This document shows, piece after piece, positions 26,769 through 34,685 of a stretch of DNA of 64,000 bases; the first letter of the stretch is position 1, and each line of letters opens with the position of its first letter. The notes under the pieces are model-generated. The model saw only the letters and a program-made list of their open reading frames with translations, was not told the origin of the DNA and made no database searches. This DNA is from Halioxenophilus sp964342265 (GTDB lineage: Bacteria; Pseudomonadota; Gammaproteobacteria; Pseudomonadales; Cellvibrionaceae). The stretch spans positions 1-64,000 of the forward strand of contig CAYFFE010000001.1 in the NCBI GenBank assembly GCA_964342265.1. The letters run 5' to 3'. A program made the translations under genes and the position numbers.

Positions 26769-27917
26769 ATGTCTGATTCTCGGACCGAAGCCCAGCGCTT
26801 AATGCCGGCACTGGTGGTGGCCTTGGTGGCGCTGGTGATGGTTTTGTTTGGCTTGTACATCAATGAGGTGATTAAAAAACCGGTCTCCGATGGCAGCAAG
26901 GGTCAGGATTTGGCCACCAGTAACGAAGTTTTTCACTGGAAGTTGGTTACCACCTGGCCGAAAAACTTTCCGGGCCTGGGCACCGCGCCCGAAACCTTCG
27001 CCCGCTTAGCCAGCGAGCTCAGTAACGGCCGCCTGCAAATTAAGGTGCATGGCGCGGGTGAGTTGGTGCCGGCACTGGGGGTGTTCGATGCGGTGTCGTC
27101 CGGCAGTGTGCAAATGGGCCACGGTGCGTCTTACTACTGGAAAGGCAAGGTGCCCGCGGCGGTGTTTTACACCACCGTTCCTTTTGGCATGAACGCCCAG
27201 GAAACCAACGGTTGGATCAACTTTGGTGGCGGTATGGAACTGTGGCGCGAAATCTACGAGCCGTTTAATTTGATTCCCTTCCAAGGTGGCAACACCGGCG
27301 TGCAAATGGGCGGCTGGTACAACACCAAAATCGAATCGCTCGACGACATCAAAGGCGTAAAAATGCGCATTCCGGGTTTGGGCGGCGAGGTTTGGTCGCG
27401 CGCTGGCGGTGTTTCGGTAACGCTGGCCGGCAACGAGCTGTACACATCCCTGCAAACCGGGGTCATCGACGCCACTGAATGGGTGGGGCCCTACAACGAC
27501 TTGGCCATGGGGTTTCATCAGGTGGCCAATTACTACTACTACCCAGGCTGGCACGAACCGGGTGCGATGTTGGAATTTATCGTCAACAAAGATGCCTATG
27601 AAACACTGCCGCAAGATTTGCAAGCCATCATCGAAGTGGCCACCATCGCGGCCAACCAATTGATGCTCGACCAATTTACCGGGGCCAACAACGCCGCACT
27701 GAAAGAATTAACCGAGCAACACGAGGTGGAGCTGTTGGCCTACCCAGACGACGTTCTCAAAGAATTTAAAGCCATCGCTGCCGATGTGTATCGCGATATT
27801 TCCGCCAAGGATCCTCAGTTTGCTAAGGTGTATGAGAGCTACTCGGCGTTTCAGGAGCAAGTGAGCGACTATCATTTGATTTCTGAAGAGGCTTACTACC
27901 GGGCTCGCAAGCAGTAA
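26769..27917 (+). CDS. TRAP transporter substrate-binding protein
   Basis: 382 residues of the DctP/TakP class. Motifs: Thr-Thr-Trp-Pro-Lys-Asn-Phe-Pro-Gly, Gly-Ala-Gly-Glu-Leu-Val-Pro-Ala, Met-Gly-His-Gly-Ala-Ser-Tyr-Tyr-Trp, Met-Arg-Ile-Pro-Gly-Leu-Gly-Gly, and Asp-Ala-Thr-Glu-Trp-Val-Gly-Pro. The Arg in Met-Arg-Ile-Pro is the carboxylate-binding residue of the family, so an organic acid, possibly a keto acid, is the likely substrate. The N-terminal hydrophobic helix (about 13-33) lacks a clear cleavage site and may stay as a membrane anchor. Its permease partners lie 1.9 kb away on the opposite strand. AAGGGAAG precedes the ATG. Confidence 0.92.
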   Translation: MSDSRTEAQRLMPALVVALVALVMVLFGLYINEVIKKPVSDGSKGQDLATSNEVFHWKLVTTWPKNFPGLGTAPETFARLASELSNGRLQIKVHGAGELVPALGVFDAVSSGSVQMGHGASYYWKGKVPAAVFYTTVPFGMNAQETNGWINFGGGMELWREIYEPFNLIPFQGGNTGVQMGGWYNTKIESLDDIKGVKMRIPGLGGEVWSRAGGVSVTLAGNELYTSLQTGVIDATEWVGPYNDLAMGFHQVANYYYYPGWHEPGAMLEFIVNKDAYETLPQDLQAIIEVATIAANQLMLDQFTGANNAALKELTEQHEVELLAYPDDVLKEFKAIAADVYRDISAKDPQFAKVYESYSAFQEQVSDYHLISEEAYYRARKQ

Positions 27918-28035
27918 GCTCCACCTGAGACGATTGATGAATACAAGACTGGCAATTACCAAGTGATATTACTTATCATTTAGCACCGACTCGCAATCTC
28001 TGTTGAGCACCGGTGTCTGCATCATTGGAGTCTGT

Positions 28036-28710
28036 ATGTATGCGTTAAATTTGCAAACCCTACGCGCGCTGTTTAAAAAAGACCGCAAGCGCTCGGTACC
28101 CGAAGAACTGGTAAACTCCATCTCCCACGGTGTGGGCGCGCTGGTAAGCATTGCCGCGGCCACCCTACTGATCGCCATGGCCAGCGTCGAAACCGATGTT
28201 TGGACCATCGTCGCGGTGTCCATTTACGGGGGCAGTTTGTTTTTGCTGTATTTATCCTCCACGCTCTACCACAGCATTCCATTTCCGCGCGCTAAAAAGG
28301 TACTGCGGCTGATGGATCACTGTGCGATTTACCTGCTGATCGCCGGCACTTACACGCCGTTTTTATTGGTGAGTATTCGCGGGCCGCTGGGTTGGAGTCT
28401 GTTTGCGTTGGTGTGGGTGCTGGCGATTGTCGGTATCACCATCAAACTGACCGCGCGCGGTAAGCTGCACGGATTGCACGTGTTTAACTACATCGTTATG
28501 GGTTGGGTTGGCATCGTCGCCGCACCTAAACTGGCGGCGGCCCTGTCGCCGTTAACGGCCGATTTAGTGTTGGCCGGGGGAATTGTGTATACCGCGGGGG
28601 TTATTTTCTACGCCCTCGATCGACTACCTTACGCTCATTCAATTTGGCATATTTTTGTGCTGGGCGGCTCTTGCTGCCATTACATCGCCATTTATAACGA
28701 TATGGTTTGA
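28036..28710 (+). CDS. Hemolysin III (PAQR-like) membrane protein
   Basis: 224 residues with seven predicted hydrophobic helices. Family signature residues: Glu-Glu-Leu-Val-Asn-Ser-Ile-Ser-His-Gly near the N-terminus, Ser-Ser-Thr-Leu-Tyr-His-Ser, Met-Asp-His-Cys-Ala-Ile-Tyr-Leu-Leu-Ile-Ala-Gly-Thr-Tyr-Thr-Pro, and a C-terminal His-Ser-Ile-Trp-His-Ile-Phe-Val. The conserved His/Asp set suggests a metal site as in PAQR hydrolases; the bacterial role is not settled. ATG at 28036 is preceded by GGAG five bases away. Confidence 0.9.
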   Translation: MYALNLQTLRALFKKDRKRSVPEELVNSISHGVGALVSIAAATLLIAMASVETDVWTIVAVSIYGGSLFLLYLSSTLYHSIPFPRAKKVLRLMDHCAIYLLIAGTYTPFLLVSIRGPLGWSLFALVWVLAIVGITIKLTARGKLHGLHVFNYIVMGWVGIVAAPKLAAALSPLTADLVLAGGIVYTAGVIFYALDRLPYAHSIWHIFVLGGSCCHYIAIYNDMV

Positions 28711-28734
28711 TGTTGGGTTAGGTTGTTAGTGGCT

Positions 28735-29094
28735 TCAATTTAAGCAGTACTGGTGGTGGGTGATGGGTTGGCCTTCTTCTACCTCAATGCTCTCTATTCT
28801 GGCTGGTTTGGGACTCACAATTTCCAAAACAACTTTGCTCGTTTCGAGCTCAATGAGCAATTCACCGGTGTCGACTGCTTGACCGTTTTTGACATGGACT
28901 TTAGCCACTTTGGTCTTGTGGGTTTCATAGTCAGGTAGTTGGGGGGCCCTCAGCTCGCCTGTCGACTCACAGAAGGTTTTAAGTTTTTTTTGTTTATTGT
29001 GTGGTCGCCGAGTGCAATAAAAATACAGGTTGCAAACGCCGATTACCGTCGCTGCTAAAAAGCAAACTGTCGAAAGCACCGATGAATCATACAT
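28735..29094 (-). CDS. Membrane-anchored lipoyl/biotinyl-like domain protein
   Basis: 119 residues. One membrane helix (about 6-26), a short basic linker (about 29-40), then a biotinyl/lipoyl-type beta barrel (about 55-113): Lys-Val-Ala-Lys-Val-His-Val-Lys-Asn-Gly-Gln-Ala-Val, Leu-Leu-Ile-Glu-Leu-Glu-Thr-Ser-Lys-Val-Val-Leu-Glu-Ile, and Glu-Glu-Gly-Gln-Pro-Ile. Lys87 sits where lipoate or biotin is attached; the local Glu-Thr-Ser-Lys resembles the lipoyl motif Glu-Thr-Asp-Lys with Asp replaced by Ser. There is no dehydrogenase, carboxylase or efflux partner nearby. It might instead be a truncated HlyD-like adaptor. Function unknown. Confidence 0.7.
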   Translation of the reverse strand: MYDSSVLSTVCFLAATVIGVCNLYFYCTRRPHNKQKKLKTFCESTGELRAPQLPDYETHKTKVAKVHVKNGQAVDTGELLIELETSKVVLEIVSPKPARIESIEVEEGQPITHHQYCLN

Positions 29095-29151
29095 TGGGAA
29101 TTCTGCGGCAGGCGAAAGCCTGCCAAAATACCTAGAAAAACTGCAACAAGC

Positions 29152-29556
29152 CTAGCGTTCGATTAAGCGGGTGCGGCCGTTTTGATCGATGGCCACGTAG
29201 ATAAACTCGCCCTCGGTAACTTTCATCAGCTCCTGCTCGCCCACCACTTTTAGCCAGACTTCGACCATGGTTTTAATGGAGGAGCGGCCCACTTCCAGAA
29301 TGTCGACGTAACAGCGCACCTGCGCACCCACCGGTACCGGACGCAAAAACGCCATGCTGCCGACAGCAACGGTGGTAACGCGACCGTCGGCCAGTTCCTG
29401 GGCGATTACCGAGCCGGCAATGTCCATTTGAGTGAGTAGCCAGCCGGCGAACACGTCGCCTTCGGCATTGGTGGCCGTGCGCATGGCGACGGTTTGCAGG
29501 CCCAATTCTCCATTGGGTTGAGGTATTTCATCCATATCGTCGTAGGAATCGCTCAT
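29152..29556 (-). CDS. Acyl-CoA thioesterase, YciA type
   Basis: 134 residues with a single hotdog domain. Typical signature: Thr-Asn-Ala-Glu-Gly-Asp-Val-Phe-Ala-Gly-Trp-Leu-Leu-Thr-Gln-Met-Asp, including the conserved Asn and Asp of the active site; then Phe-Leu-Arg-Pro-Val-Pro-Val-Gly. Hydrolyses acyl-CoA in the cytosol. The ATG at 29556 is preceded by AAGGAAA; a longer frame to 29592 would bypass it. The exact acyl specificity cannot be read from sequence. Confidence 0.88.
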   Translation of the reverse strand: MSDSYDDMDEIPQPNGELGLQTVAMRTATNAEGDVFAGWLLTQMDIAGSVIAQELADGRVTTVAVGSMAFLRPVPVGAQVRCYVDILEVGRSSIKTMVEVWLKVVGEQELMKVTEGEFIYVAIDQNGRTRLIER

Positions 29557-29741
29557 TGAGATTTCCTTAATATTATTATCACTCTGTTGCAAGTAAGGGC
29601 TAGGCCGAGTCTTGTTATAAAATTTTTATGCTTGGTGGTGTATTGCGTCGGTTAGGGCAAATACCAGCCAAGATTTAATTAATTTGTTTCACTAATTACA
29701 GGATACCCTGATTCTTAAATACTTATTGTAAGAAATAAGTT

Positions 29742-29787
29742 AAGGAACCTCTGATTAATTCAGGGATGAGTTAATCAGAGTTTTCTT
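29742..29787. repeat. Inverted repeat after dctM, probable terminator and repeat-family member
   Basis: CTCTGATTAA (29749-29758) pairs with TTAATCAGAG (29771-29780); the stem extends inward to a GGGA loop and outward past one mismatch. It overlaps the dctM stop by two bases, so it may end dctM transcription. Related elements with GATTAA/TTAAT arms occur at 52356-52391 and 54540-54571. Confidence 0.65.
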
Positions 29788-31147
29788 AAGACAGTTGCGA
29801 TGGTAACCAAGTAACCAAACCGGGCCATATTGCCAGAGCTACCAGCAGCAGCAACTGTAAAACGATAAAAGGCACCACGCCGGAGTAAATTTCTGACGTT
29901 AATACCGATTTTGGTGCGACGCCACGCAAATAAAAGAGCGCAAATCCAAACGGTGGCGTGAGGAAAGACGTTTGCAAGTTAATGGCAATCATAATTCCCA
30001 GCCAAATGGGGTCTACGCCCAAAATCAACAGCACAGGTGCCACCAACGGCACCACCACAAAGGTAATTTCAATAAAATCGAGAATAAAGCCAAGCAAGAA
30101 AATCACCAACATCACCACCAGCGTGGCGGTGACCACCCCACCCGGCATATTGGTAAACACATGCTCGATTAATTCTTCGCCGCCGTAGCCGCGAAAGACC
30201 AGAGAAAACACCGATGCCCCCACCAAAATAGTAAAGACCATAACGGTAGTTTTGGTGGTGGCAGTGCACGAATCCCAGAAGTTTTTGCGGCTCAGTTGGC
30301 CTTTAATTAACGCTAAAAGTACCGCGCCAGTCGCTCCGACGCCAGCGGCTTCGGTGGGGGTGGCGACACCGCCGATAATCGACCCCAACACTACGGTAAC
30401 CAGCGCCAACGGCGGTACTAAACTGCTGATCAACGACGGCCAATGAATGGCTTCGCGCGGTGCGTCGCCGCCGCTGTGGCCGGGGCGCAACAGGGCGTTG
30501 ATTAAAACATAGGCGATGTACATCGCGACCAGTACCAAGCCCGGAATCACCGCGCCAACAAACATATCGCCGACCGACACCGGTGTTGCGTTAAAAACGC
30601 CCTGGCTGAGTTGCGCCTGTTGATTGGCGGCCGAGAGTATATCGCCCAGCAGCACCAGTGCAATCGATGGCGGGATGATTTGTCCCAAGGTGCCGGTGGC
30701 GCAAATGGTGCCGGTGGCTAACGATTTGCTGTAGCCGGCGTTGAGCATGGTCGGCAGCGACATCAAGCCCATGGTCACCACGGTGGCACCAACAATACCG
30801 GTGGAGGCGGCCAGCAGCATACCCACCAACACCACCGAAATACCCAAGCCACCGGGCAGTGCGCCGCACAGCTTGGCCATGTTTTGCAGCAAGTCTTCGG
30901 CGATGCGGCTTTTCTCCAGCACCACGCCCATAAAAATAAACAGCGGCACGGCAATCAGTGTGGTGTTGGCCATGGTGCCAAACAGCCGATCGGGTAGCGC
31001 GCGCAATAAATGCGGATCGAACACGCCACTGGCAATGCCCGCGCCGGCAAAAATCAATGAACAGCCCGCCAGGGTAAAGGCCACCGGGTAGCCCAGCATC
31101 AGCACCAAACACACGCAGGCAAACAACAGTAAAGGAATAAATTCCAC
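29786..31147 (-). CDS. dctM: TRAP transporter large permease
   Basis: 453 residues, highly hydrophobic with about 12 membrane helices, typical of the DctM/ion-transporter superfamily. Motifs include Ala-Ser-Thr-Gly-Ile-Val-Gly-Ala-Thr-Val-Val-Thr-Met-Gly, Ile-Ile-Pro-Pro-Ser-Ile, Thr-Pro-Thr-Glu-Ala-Ala-Gly and Leu-Thr-Pro-Pro-Phe-Gly. It forms the sodium-coupled channel with DctQ. GTG start at 31147 with AAGGAG nine bases upstream and 18 bases after dctQ. A 438-residue frame over the same DNA in another register is a shadow. Confidence 0.95.
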   Translation of the reverse strand: MEFIPLLLFACVCLVLMLGYPVAFTLAGCSLIFAGAGIASGVFDPHLLRALPDRLFGTMANTTLIAVPLFIFMGVVLEKSRIAEDLLQNMAKLCGALPGGLGISVVLVGMLLAASTGIVGATVVTMGLMSLPTMLNAGYSKSLATGTICATGTLGQIIPPSIALVLLGDILSAANQQAQLSQGVFNATPVSVGDMFVGAVIPGLVLVAMYIAYVLINALLRPGHSGGDAPREAIHWPSLISSLVPPLALVTVVLGSIIGGVATPTEAAGVGATGAVLLALIKGQLSRKNFWDSCTATTKTTVMVFTILVGASVFSLVFRGYGGEELIEHVFTNMPGGVVTATLVVMLVIFLLGFILDFIEITFVVVPLVAPVLLILGVDPIWLGIMIAINLQTSFLTPPFGFALFYLRGVAPKSVLTSEIYSGVVPFIVLQLLLLVALAIWPGLVTWLPSQLS

Positions 31148-31165
31148 GAAGAGTTCTCCTTGGGA

Positions 31166-31726
31166 TTACGCGGAAAGGCGTGTGACGGGACGATCGATCA
31201 GGCGCAAGGTGTTGGCCAATACTTCGTTTAAGCATTGCAGAGTGAGCAGGCCCGCGGCCAATGGCAAAAACGATTTGAGCAAATACACCAGTGGAATTCC
31301 GCCGGGCTCGGCGGAGGTTTCGCCGATGGCCCAACTGCGCGCGGCGTAGTCGATAGTAGTTGCCAGCAGCACCACACACAGCGGCAACAGCAACACCAAC
31401 CCGCCAATGGCATTTACCCAGGCTTGGTTTTTGGGGCTGAATGTGCGGTAGAGAATATCCACGCGCACCTGGCCATCGGCTTTTAAGGTGTAGGCCATGG
31501 CCACCAAAAAAATCCAGGCGTGCAAATAGGTAATCGATTCCTGCAGTGCAATAGAGCCAATGCCAAAACCGTAGCGCAACACCACCACGGTAAACATTAC
31601 TGCCACCATAACCGGCATCAGCGCGGCGCAAATGTGGCCGGTAAAACCGGTGAGTCGGTCGATGAAAGCGACAAGTTTGTGGAGAAAGCCGGCGTTTTGA
31701 TTGTCCACCGGTGCGTGGTTTGGCAC
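31166..31726 (-). CDS. dctQ: TRAP transporter small permease
   Basis: 186 residues with four membrane helices, the DctQ layout. Motif Leu-Gln-Glu-Ser-Ile-Thr-Tyr-Leu-His-Ala-Trp near residue 60 and Asp-Gly-Gln-Val-Arg-Val-Asp are family hallmarks. The GTG at 31726 has AAAGGGGG just upstream. It is co-transcribed with dctM; the likely substrate-binding partner is the gene at 26769-27917. Confidence 0.92.
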   Translation of the reverse strand: MPNHAPVDNQNAGFLHKLVAFIDRLTGFTGHICAALMPVMVAVMFTVVVLRYGFGIGSIALQESITYLHAWIFLVAMAYTLKADGQVRVDILYRTFSPKNQAWVNAIGGLVLLLPLCVVLLATTIDYAARSWAIGETSAEPGGIPLVYLLKSFLPLAAGLLTLQCLNEVLANTLRLIDRPVTRLSA

Positions 31727-32003
31727 GAGTGCCCCCTTTGTTGATTATTTGTTTCAGGCGCCGGCGCAGTATACCCGAGATGAGCACCGGGTTGGCACGA
31801 GCGGATAAACAAAAGGGGTTTACAGAATTTATACAAAAATGACTAGTTTTTTTGACTCGATCAACGCGCTTTAAAACGCCGGCATTTTTATAATGTTCAA
31901 GCTGCAAAAAAGTGCGCTTTTATAAACAATTCTGTCGCAGAGGCTCAGTATAGTGGGCTTCTTTAAACAGGCATGATCAGTTTTCAGTCAGCGCATCGAG
32001 TGC

Positions 32004-32058
32004 CTGTAATATTTTTATCATGTCATTGTAATAATATTGAAATCTAAAGTGTCACAAT
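32004..32058 (+). promoter_or_regulatory. Pho box array and -10 of the pst operon
   Basis: Within the 406-base gap between dctQ and pstS, four PhoB-type half-sites recur every 11 bases: CTGTAAT (32004), TTATCAT (32015), TTGTAAT (32026), TTGAAAT (32037), compared with the known consensus CTGTCAT. Nine bases later CACAAT (32053-32058) can serve as -10, the spacing normal for PhoB promoters that lack a -35. This predicts induction by phosphate starvation. The remainder of the gap holds the dctQ upstream region with no gene. Confidence 0.65.
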
Positions 32059-32132
32059 GTCGGAAAGTTAAAGCCGTTGCTTTGATGTAATCCAACCGTG
32101 GCCAAAGTCGGCATAAGCCCTTAGGAGTTATT

Positions 32133-33185
32133 GTGAAGAATTTATGGAAAGTTATGTGCGCAACCGCCCTGGTGGCGATGCCGCTATCCCAGGCCAATGC
32201 CGCGCGCGACTACATCGAGATTGTCGGTTCTTCTACCGTCTATCCATTTGCCACTGTGGTGGCAGAGCGCTTTGGTCGCGCCACACCGTTTCGCACACCC
32301 AAAATCGAAGCGACCGGCTCTGGCGGCGGTTTAAAATTATTTTGCCAAGGCGTGGGCGATGCTCACCCGGATATCACCAACGCCTCGCGCCGCATTAAAG
32401 AAAAAGAAGTGCAGCAGTGTCGCAAAAACGGCGTTAACGAAATTGTTGAAGTATTAATTGGCTACGACGGCATCGTTTTGGGCCAGGACATCAGCGCGCC
32501 GCAAATGCATTTAACTCGCAAAGAATTATTTATGGCCTTGGCCGCAGAGGTCCCCGATCCTAACGCGCCGGGCAAACTTATTGCCAATCCCTACAAAACC
32601 TGGAAGCAGGTCAATGCCGAGCTGCCCGACAACAAAATCGAAGTGTTGGGCCCCCCGCCCACTTCCGGCACACGCGATGCCTTTGTTGAGTTGGTCATGG
32701 AAGAAGGCTGCAAACAAGTACCCTGGTTGGCTACCCTTGCCGAAAACCACAAAGAGCAATTTAAAAGTGTTTGTCATCACGTTCGAGAAGACGGCGCGTT
32801 TATCGAAGCCGGCGAGAACGACAATTTGATCGTGCAAAAATTGCGAGCTAATCCCAAAGCGTTTGGTATTTTTGGTTTTAGCTTCCTAGATCAAAATAGC
32901 GACGTTATTAAAGGTGCTACCATCGACGGCGAAGCACCCACTTTCGATGATATTGCCGAAGGTAATTACCCGGTGTCTCGCCCGTTGTATTTTTACGTGA
33001 AAAAAGCGCACATTGGTGTTATTCCCGGTTTGAGCGAATACTTGGCGGAGTTTACCAGTAACAAAGCTTGGGGAACCGATGGCTATTTGGCCGATAAAGG
33101 CATGATTCCGTTGAGTGCTGCTGAGCGCGCCCGCGTTGCCAAAGATGTAGAAGAATTGAACAACCTGCAATTAAGCAGCAAGTAA
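32133..33185 (+). CDS. pstS: Phosphate-binding periplasmic protein
   Basis: 350 residues with a Sec signal (about 1-23, Gln-Ala-Asn-Ala). Captures phosphate for the PstCAB importer. Ligand-binding features: Gly-Ser-Ser-Thr-Val-Tyr-Pro near residue 32, Ala-Thr-Gly-Ser-Gly-Gly-Gly near 61, and Ser-Gly-Thr-Arg-Asp near 178. GTG start at 32133 with TTAGGAG upstream. Larger and of the subtype often seen in marine gammaproteobacteria rather than the E. coli form. Confidence 0.94.
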   Translation: MKNLWKVMCATALVAMPLSQANAARDYIEIVGSSTVYPFATVVAERFGRATPFRTPKIEATGSGGGLKLFCQGVGDAHPDITNASRRIKEKEVQQCRKNGVNEIVEVLIGYDGIVLGQDISAPQMHLTRKELFMALAAEVPDPNAPGKLIANPYKTWKQVNAELPDNKIEVLGPPPTSGTRDAFVELVMEEGCKQVPWLATLAENHKEQFKSVCHHVREDGAFIEAGENDNLIVQKLRANPKAFGIFGFSFLDQNSDVIKGATIDGEAPTFDDIAEGNYPVSRPLYFYVKKAHIGVIPGLSEYLAEFTSNKAWGTDGYLADKGMIPLSAAERARVAKDVEELNNLQLSSK

Positions 33186-33225
33186 TTATTCTTTTGCCTC
33201 GGGCAATAATTTTTAGTTCGTAATT

Positions 33226-33274
33226 AAACCCGCTGTTTATCGGTTGCAAATTAATCGAGCAAACAGCGGGTTTT
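33226..33274 (+). terminator. Strong hairpin with U-run between pstS and pstC
   Basis: AAACCCGCTGTTT (33226-33238) and AAACAGCGGGTTT (33261-33273) are perfect 13-bp complements around a 22-base loop, ending in TTTT. This looks like an intrinsic terminator or attenuator 41 bases after the pstS stop, consistent with more PstS than PstCAB. A weaker hairpin (TTGCC/GGCAA, 33194-33206) precedes it. Confidence 0.7.
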
Positions 33275-33296
33275 GTTACCCAAACAGTTCACCATT

Positions 33297-34685
33297 ATGA
33301 ATGCAGTTTCATTGCTATCGGTCATTGCGGTGCTGGCGTTTCTGGCGTATCAGTTTAGCCGGCATCGCGCAGTTACTCAGGCGCGAGCGCTTGGCGGCCA
33401 ACAGTTTCTTCACTCCCTGCCGCTCTATTACGGATTGCTATCGGCGCTGTGGTGTGTCATTCCAGCGCTGGCCATTGTGTTAATTTGGACGCTGGCCGAC
33501 GACTGGTTTATTCGCCACTTAATCATCACGGGTTTGCCCGCCGAACAGCGCAATTTATCGGAATCGGAAATCGGCTTGCTGATGAGTTCGGTACAAAATA
33601 TGGCCCAGGGCAACCCGTTGTTTGGCGAGCCCGATCCGGTGGTGGTTGCCGCCGCCGAACGATTGCAATCCTATGCGCGCATTAATTTAATGGCCAAATC
33701 GGTGTTGGTGCTGGTGGTGGCGATGAGCTCGGCGTTAATCGTCTGGAGTAAAATTTCGCCCACTTTGCGAGCTCGCCAACATGTGGAAAAAATATTCCAG
33801 TGGCTTTTGTTGTTATCGGCCACCGTGGCGATTTTCGTTACCATCGGCATTGTCTTGTCGGTACTGTTTGAAAGTATCCGCTTTTTTAACAGCGTGCCCG
33901 TTACCGAATTTATTTTTGGTACGCACTGGAGTCCGCAAATCGCTCTGCGCGAAGATCAGGTGGGTGGCTCCGGTAACTTTGGCGCGGTGCCACTGTTTAC
34001 CGGCACGCTATTGATTTCTGCCATTGCCATGTTGGTGGCCGTGCCCACCGGTTTACTGGCCGCCATTTATCTTTCTGAATACGCCGATCGACGAGTGCGC
34101 AGTGTGGTAAAACCCATGCTCGAAGTGCTGGCCGGTATTCCCACGGTGGTGTACGGCTTTTTTGCCGCGTTAACCGTTGCACCGGCGGTGCGCGCAGGCT
34201 TCGAGAGCATTGGCTTGGAAGTGTCCTCCGAAAGTGCCTTGGCTGCCGGTGCTGTGATGGGCGTGATGATTATTCCGTTTGTGTCGTCGTTGTCCGACGA
34301 CGTCATCAGCGCTGTGCCCAGCAGCATGCGCGACGGTTCCCTGGGGCTGGGTGCCACGCGATCGGAAACCATTAAAAAAGTCATTATTCCGGCGGCGCTG
34401 CCGGGTATTGTTGGCGGAATTCTATTGGCCGTATCCCGAGCCATTGGTGAAACCATGATTGTGGTCATGGCGGCGGGACTGGCCGCTAATTTAACAATGA
34501 ATCCGCTCGAGTCGGTAACCACGGTAACCGTGCAGATCGTAACCTTGCTCGTCGGCGATCAGGAATTCGACAGCCCCAAAACGCTGGCGGCGTTTGCGCT
34601 GGGATTAACACTGTTCGCCGCCACGTTGGTGCTGAATTTTATTGCTCTGCACATTGTGAAACGCTATCGGGAGCAATATGAATAA
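33297..34685 (+). CDS. pstC: Phosphate ABC transporter permease C
   Basis: 462 residues from the ATG at 33297, longer than E. coli PstC (about 320). The extra part is N-terminal: a first membrane helix, a soluble periplasmic segment (about 75-130) and a second helix before the usual six-helix core. The core has the permease motif Glu-Tyr-Ala-Asp-Arg-Arg, Gly-Ile-Pro-Thr-Val-Val-Tyr-Gly-Phe-Phe-Ala and Gly-Ala-Thr-Arg-Ser-Glu-Thr-Ile. It overlaps pstA by eight bases. Confidence 0.93.
   Translation: MNAVSLLSVIAVLAFLAYQFSRHRAVTQARALGGQQFLHSLPLYYGLLSALWCVIPALAIVLIWTLADDWFIRHLIITGLPAEQRNLSESEIGLLMSSVQNMAQGNPLFGEPDPVVVAAAERLQSYARINLMAKSVLVLVVAMSSALIVWSKISPTLRARQHVEKIFQWLLLLSATVAIFVTIGIVLSVLFESIRFFNSVPVTEFIFGTHWSPQIALREDQVGGSGNFGAVPLFTGTLLISAIAMLVAVPTGLLAAIYLSEYADRRVRSVVKPMLEVLAGIPTVVYGFFAALTVAPAVRAGFESIGLEVSSESALAAGAVMGVMIIPFVSSLSDDVISAVPSSMRDGSLGLGATRSETIKKVIIPAALPGIVGGILLAVSRAIGETMIVVMAAGLAANLTMNPLESVTTVTVQIVTLLVGDQEFDSPKTLAAFALGLTLFAATLVLNFIALHIVKRYREQYE

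Noticed and set aside
30591..31907. 438-codon open frame on the minus strand over dctM/dctQ
   Set aside because: Arg/His/Gly-rich composition without domain character; it is an out-of-frame shadow of two clear TRAP permease genes.
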